Positions 61,806 to 64,000 of a stretch of DNA of 64,000 nt are shown here, one piece after another. The stretch's first letter is position 1; each line of letters starts with the position of its first letter. Below the pieces are notes generated by a model that was not told the origin of the DNA, made no database searches, and saw only the letters and a program-made list of their open reading frames with translations. The DNA is from Caulobacter sp. SLTY (GTDB lineage Bacteria; Pseudomonadota; Alphaproteobacteria; Caulobacterales; Caulobacteraceae): the NCBI RefSeq assembly GCF_009905535.1, contig NZ_JAAALA010000016.1, positions 1 through 64,000 of the forward strand, in the 5' to 3' direction. Made by a program: the position numbers and the translations under genes.

Positions 61806-62927
61806 GTGCATCAGGCTGTAATCGCCGCCACCGGGCTGTTCACCCCCGAACAGTCCATCTCCAACACCGAACTGGTCGAGGCCTTCAACGCCTACGTCGA
61901 GCGGTTCAACACCACCAACGCAGACGCCATCGCGGCGGGCGAGGTGGAGGCCCTGGCCCCGTCCAGCCCGGAGTTCATCGAGAAGGCCTCGGGCATCAAG
62001 GCCCGGTTCGTGATGGACAAGGCCGGCATCCTCGATCCGGAGGTGATGACCCCCCGCATTCCCGAGCGCCCCAACGAGGAGCTGTCGGTGCTGGCCGAGA
62101 TGGCGGTCAAGGCGGCCAAGGAAGCCATCGCCGCTTGGGGCAAGGACGCCAGCCAGATTGACGCCGTGCTGTGCGCCGCGTCGAACATGCAGCGGGCCTA
62201 TCCGGCCATGGCCATCGAGGTGCAGCAGGCGCTGGCAATCGAGGGCTTCGCCTTCGACATGAACGTGGCCTGCTCCAGCGCCACCTTCGGCATCAAGACG
62301 GCGGCCGACTTCATCGCCTCGGGCTCGGCGCGGGCGGTGCTGATGGTCAACCCGGAGATCTGTTCGGGCCACCTGAACTTCCGCGACCGAGACAGCCACT
62401 TCATCTTCGGCGACGTGGCCACCGCGGTGATCGTCGAGCGGGCCGAGGACGTCCCGGCCGGCCAGGGCTGGGAGATCCTCGGGACCCGGCTGAAGACGGT
62501 GTTCTCCAACAACATCCGCAACAACTTCGGCTTCCTGAACCGGGCCGCGCCGGAGGGTATCGGCGCCAAGGACAAGCTGTTCGTCCAGGAGGGCCGCAAG
62601 GTGTTCCGCGAGGTGGTGCCGATGGTCAGCGAGATGATCGTCGAACACGCGGGCGATATCGGCGTCGATCCCCACGGCCTCAAGCGGATGTGGCTGCACC
62701 AGGCCAACATCAACATGAACGACATGATCGGCAAACGCGTCCTAGGTCGCGACCCGACGCCGGAAGAGAACGTGATCATCCTGGATGACTACGCCAACAC
62801 CAGCTCGGCCGGCTCGATCATCGCTTTCCACCTGCACAATGATGGGTTCGGCCCGGGCGACACCGGGCTGATCTGCAGCTTCGGGGCGGGCTATTCCGCC
62901 GGCACGGTGTTCGTCAGGAAGCGCTAG
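61806..62927 (+). CDS. beta-ketoacyl-ACP synthase III-like enzyme
   Basis: 373 aa from GTG at 61806, where the similarity begins (HQAVIAATGLFTPEQSISN); a GTG at 61740 would add 22 residues. Thiolase fold with catalytic Cys156 (NVACSSATFG), His298 (WLHQANINMN) and Asn331 (YANTSSAGSI), the FabH triad. Longer than E. coli FabH by ~55 residues through an inserted segment after residue 30. It condenses an acyl-CoA starter with malonyl-ACP, starting fatty-acid or polyketide chains. A second, housekeeping FabH would be expected elsewhere in the genome. Upstream 253 bases hold no gene. Confidence 0.9.
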   Translation: MHQAVIAATGLFTPEQSISNTELVEAFNAYVERFNTTNADAIAAGEVEALAPSSPEFIEKASGIKARFVMDKAGILDPEVMTPRIPERPNEELSVLAEMAVKAAKEAIAAWGKDASQIDAVLCAASNMQRAYPAMAIEVQQALAIEGFAFDMNVACSSATFGIKTAADFIASGSARAVLMVNPEICSGHLNFRDRDSHFIFGDVATAVIVERAEDVPAGQGWEILGTRLKTVFSNNIRNNFGFLNRAAPEGIGAKDKLFVQEGRKVFREVVPMVSEMIVEHAGDIGVDPHGLKRMWLHQANINMNDMIGKRVLGRDPTPEENVIILDDYANTSSAGSIIAFHLHNDGFGPGDTGLICSFGAGYSAGTVFVRKR

Positions 62928-62982
62928 ACTTCCAACTGTCACGCGGAGGCGGTATCGCGGAATCCTGACCGGGGATCCCGCC

Positions 62983-64000
62983 ATGACCGACCTCTTGCGC
63001 CACCGCTTTTCCCTGTCGCGCCGGCGGCTGTTCCAGTTCGCTGGGGCGGCCGGGGCGGCGGGCTTCGCCCTGACCCTGGACGAGCGGCCGGCCCTGGCCC
63101 AGCCGATCTTCGCCGACTATCCCTTCCAGTTGGGCGTGGCGGCGGGCGATCCGGCCGCCGACGGCTTTGTCATCTGGACCCGACTGGCGCCCCGCCCCCT
63201 GGAGCCTGGCCAGGGCATGCCCTCCCAGGCGGTCGAGGTGGAATGGGAGGTCGGCACGGACGCCGGCTTCAAGGACGCGATCAAGGGCAAGGCCCTTGCC
63301 CGGCCGGAACTGGGCCACTCAGTCCACGTCGAGGTCGCCGGCCTGCTGCCCGGCCGGCCCTACTTCTACCGCTTCAAATGTGGCCGCGAGACCAGCACCA
63401 TAGGCCGGGCCAAGACTCTTCCCGCGGCCGGCGCCCCGGTGGCCAAGGCGCGGTTCGGCGTGGCCGGCTGCCAGCACTATGAACAGGGCACCTACATCGC
63501 CCACCGCAAGCTGGCCGGCGAGGACCTCGACTTCGTCTTCTTCTATGGCGACTACATCTATGAGTACCGCGAGCAGCGGCTGCGCAACGCCGCCGGCGGC
63601 CCCTTCGAGAACCCGCGCCGGCATATCGGCGGCGAGATCTACGGCCTCGACGACTACCGCCGCCGCTACGCCCAGTACCGGATGGACGCGGATCTGCAGG
63701 CCAGCCACGCCGCCGCCGCCTGGTTCGTTGTCTGGGACGACCACGAGGTCGACAACAACTGGACGGGCGATCTGGACGCCGACGGCACGCCGCCGGCCAT
63801 TTTCAACCTGCGCCGCCAGGCGGCGGCCCAAGCCTTCTACGAGTTCATGCCGCTGCGGCTGGCTTCGCTGCCGGTCGGGCCCTCGATCCAGCTCTACCGC
63901 CGCGCCGCCTTCGGCGACCTGATGGGCCTGCAGTTCCTCGACACCCGCCAGTACCGCAGCGACCAGCCCTGCGGCGACAAATGGGGCGTCTGCAACGAAC
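62983..64000 (+). CDS. phoD: PhoD-like alkaline phosphatase, 3' end missing
   Basis: Open from the ATG at 62983 to the window edge (339 codons visible, no stop). Twin-arginine signal LSRRRLFQFAG followed by a hydrophobic stretch; export by Tat is expected. The N-terminal PhoD domain begins PFQLGVAAGDPAADGFVIWTRLAP, then RFGVAGCQHYEQGTYIAH, FFYGDYIYEY (metal Asp and Tyr) and VVWDDHEVDNNW (metal Asp, His). These are the Ca/Fe-binding core of PhoD phosphomono/diesterases, which release phosphate from organic phosphate outside the cytosol. C-terminal part not visible. Confidence 0.93.
   Translation, partial: MTDLLRHRFSLSRRRLFQFAGAAGAAGFALTLDERPALAQPIFADYPFQLGVAAGDPAADGFVIWTRLAPRPLEPGQGMPSQAVEVEWEVGTDAGFKDAIKGKALARPELGHSVHVEVAGLLPGRPYFYRFKCGRETSTIGRAKTLPAAGAPVAKARFGVAGCQHYEQGTYIAHRKLAGEDLDFVFFYGDYIYEYREQRLRNAAGGPFENPRRHIGGEIYGLDDYRRRYAQYRMDADLQASHAAAAWFVVWDDHEVDNNWTGDLDADGTPPAIFNLRRQAAAQAFYEFMPLRLASLPVGPSIQLYRRAAFGDLMGLQFLDTRQYRSDQPCGDKWGVCNE

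Overview
The window is GC-rich bacterial DNA, densely coded on both strands. It almost certainly comes from a Caulobacteraceae chromosome (Caulobacter/Phenylobacterium/Brevundimonas type). The diagnostic content is a flagellin locus with FlbT, FlaF and the TPR-glycosyltransferase FlmG, a FlaEY-like protein, PseH/FlmH-type acetyltransferases, TTAACCAT (CtrA-like) half-sites, sigma-54 flagellin promoters with GGCA-N5-TGCC upstream palindromes, several TonB-dependent receptors and family-III CoA chemistry. I see no rRNA, tRNA, CRISPR array, prophage or insertion sequence. Species cannot be fixed by reading alone.

Region 1 (1-13.6 kb) is mostly housekeeping. A truncated beta/gamma-crystallin gene and an endonuclease/exonuclease/phosphatase-fold membrane protein are followed by a minus-strand block read as gyrA, coaD, a secreted protein, three tandem cyclophilins and an HD phosphohydrolase. 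Then come sodC, a DMT exporter, a Phd/VapC-type toxin-antitoxin pair with a palindromic operator, a DUF4253 protein, ssb and two small envelope proteins.

Region 2 (13.7-26.1 kb) is flagellar and cell surface: a FlaEY-like propeller protein, a PseH-like acetyltransferase, three flagellins, FlaG, a TIGR03032 protein, a large autotransporter and an MgtC-family protein. Two flagellins carry clear sigma-54 promoters about 72 bp before their start codons. The third does not.

Region 3 (26.1-34.9 kb) is a self-contained transport locus. dctA, a TonB-dependent receptor and a Tat-exported alpha/beta hydrolase form one apparent operon, divergent from dctB-dctD. The layout suggests outer-membrane capture, periplasmic hydrolysis and inner-membrane uptake of one substrate under two-component, sigma-54-type control.

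Region 4 (34.8-42 kb) holds a Nudix hydrolase, a YghU-like GST, a secreted protein made of two copies of one repeat, a PseH/FlmH-like acetyltransferase between two paralogous secreted proteins, then flaF-flbT divergent from flmG, and a very acidic FPASDP-motif protein.

Region 5 (42-50.3 kb) looks like a catabolic cluster for an organic acid: TetR, MFS, family-III CoA transferase and TonB receptor on the minus strand, divergent from an acyl-CoA ligase and a MerR regulator.

Region 6 (50.4-64 kb) contains a MoxR ATPase without a visible VWA partner, a lipoprotein, a LysR regulator, a seven-FG-GAP plus RTX protein, a universal stress protein, and a three-gene unit of HD phosphohydrolase, CX5R phosphatase and NrtR-like Nudix regulator. 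It ends with a fatty-acid hydroxylase, a small beta-barrel, a FabH-like synthase and a PhoD-type phosphatase cut by the window end.
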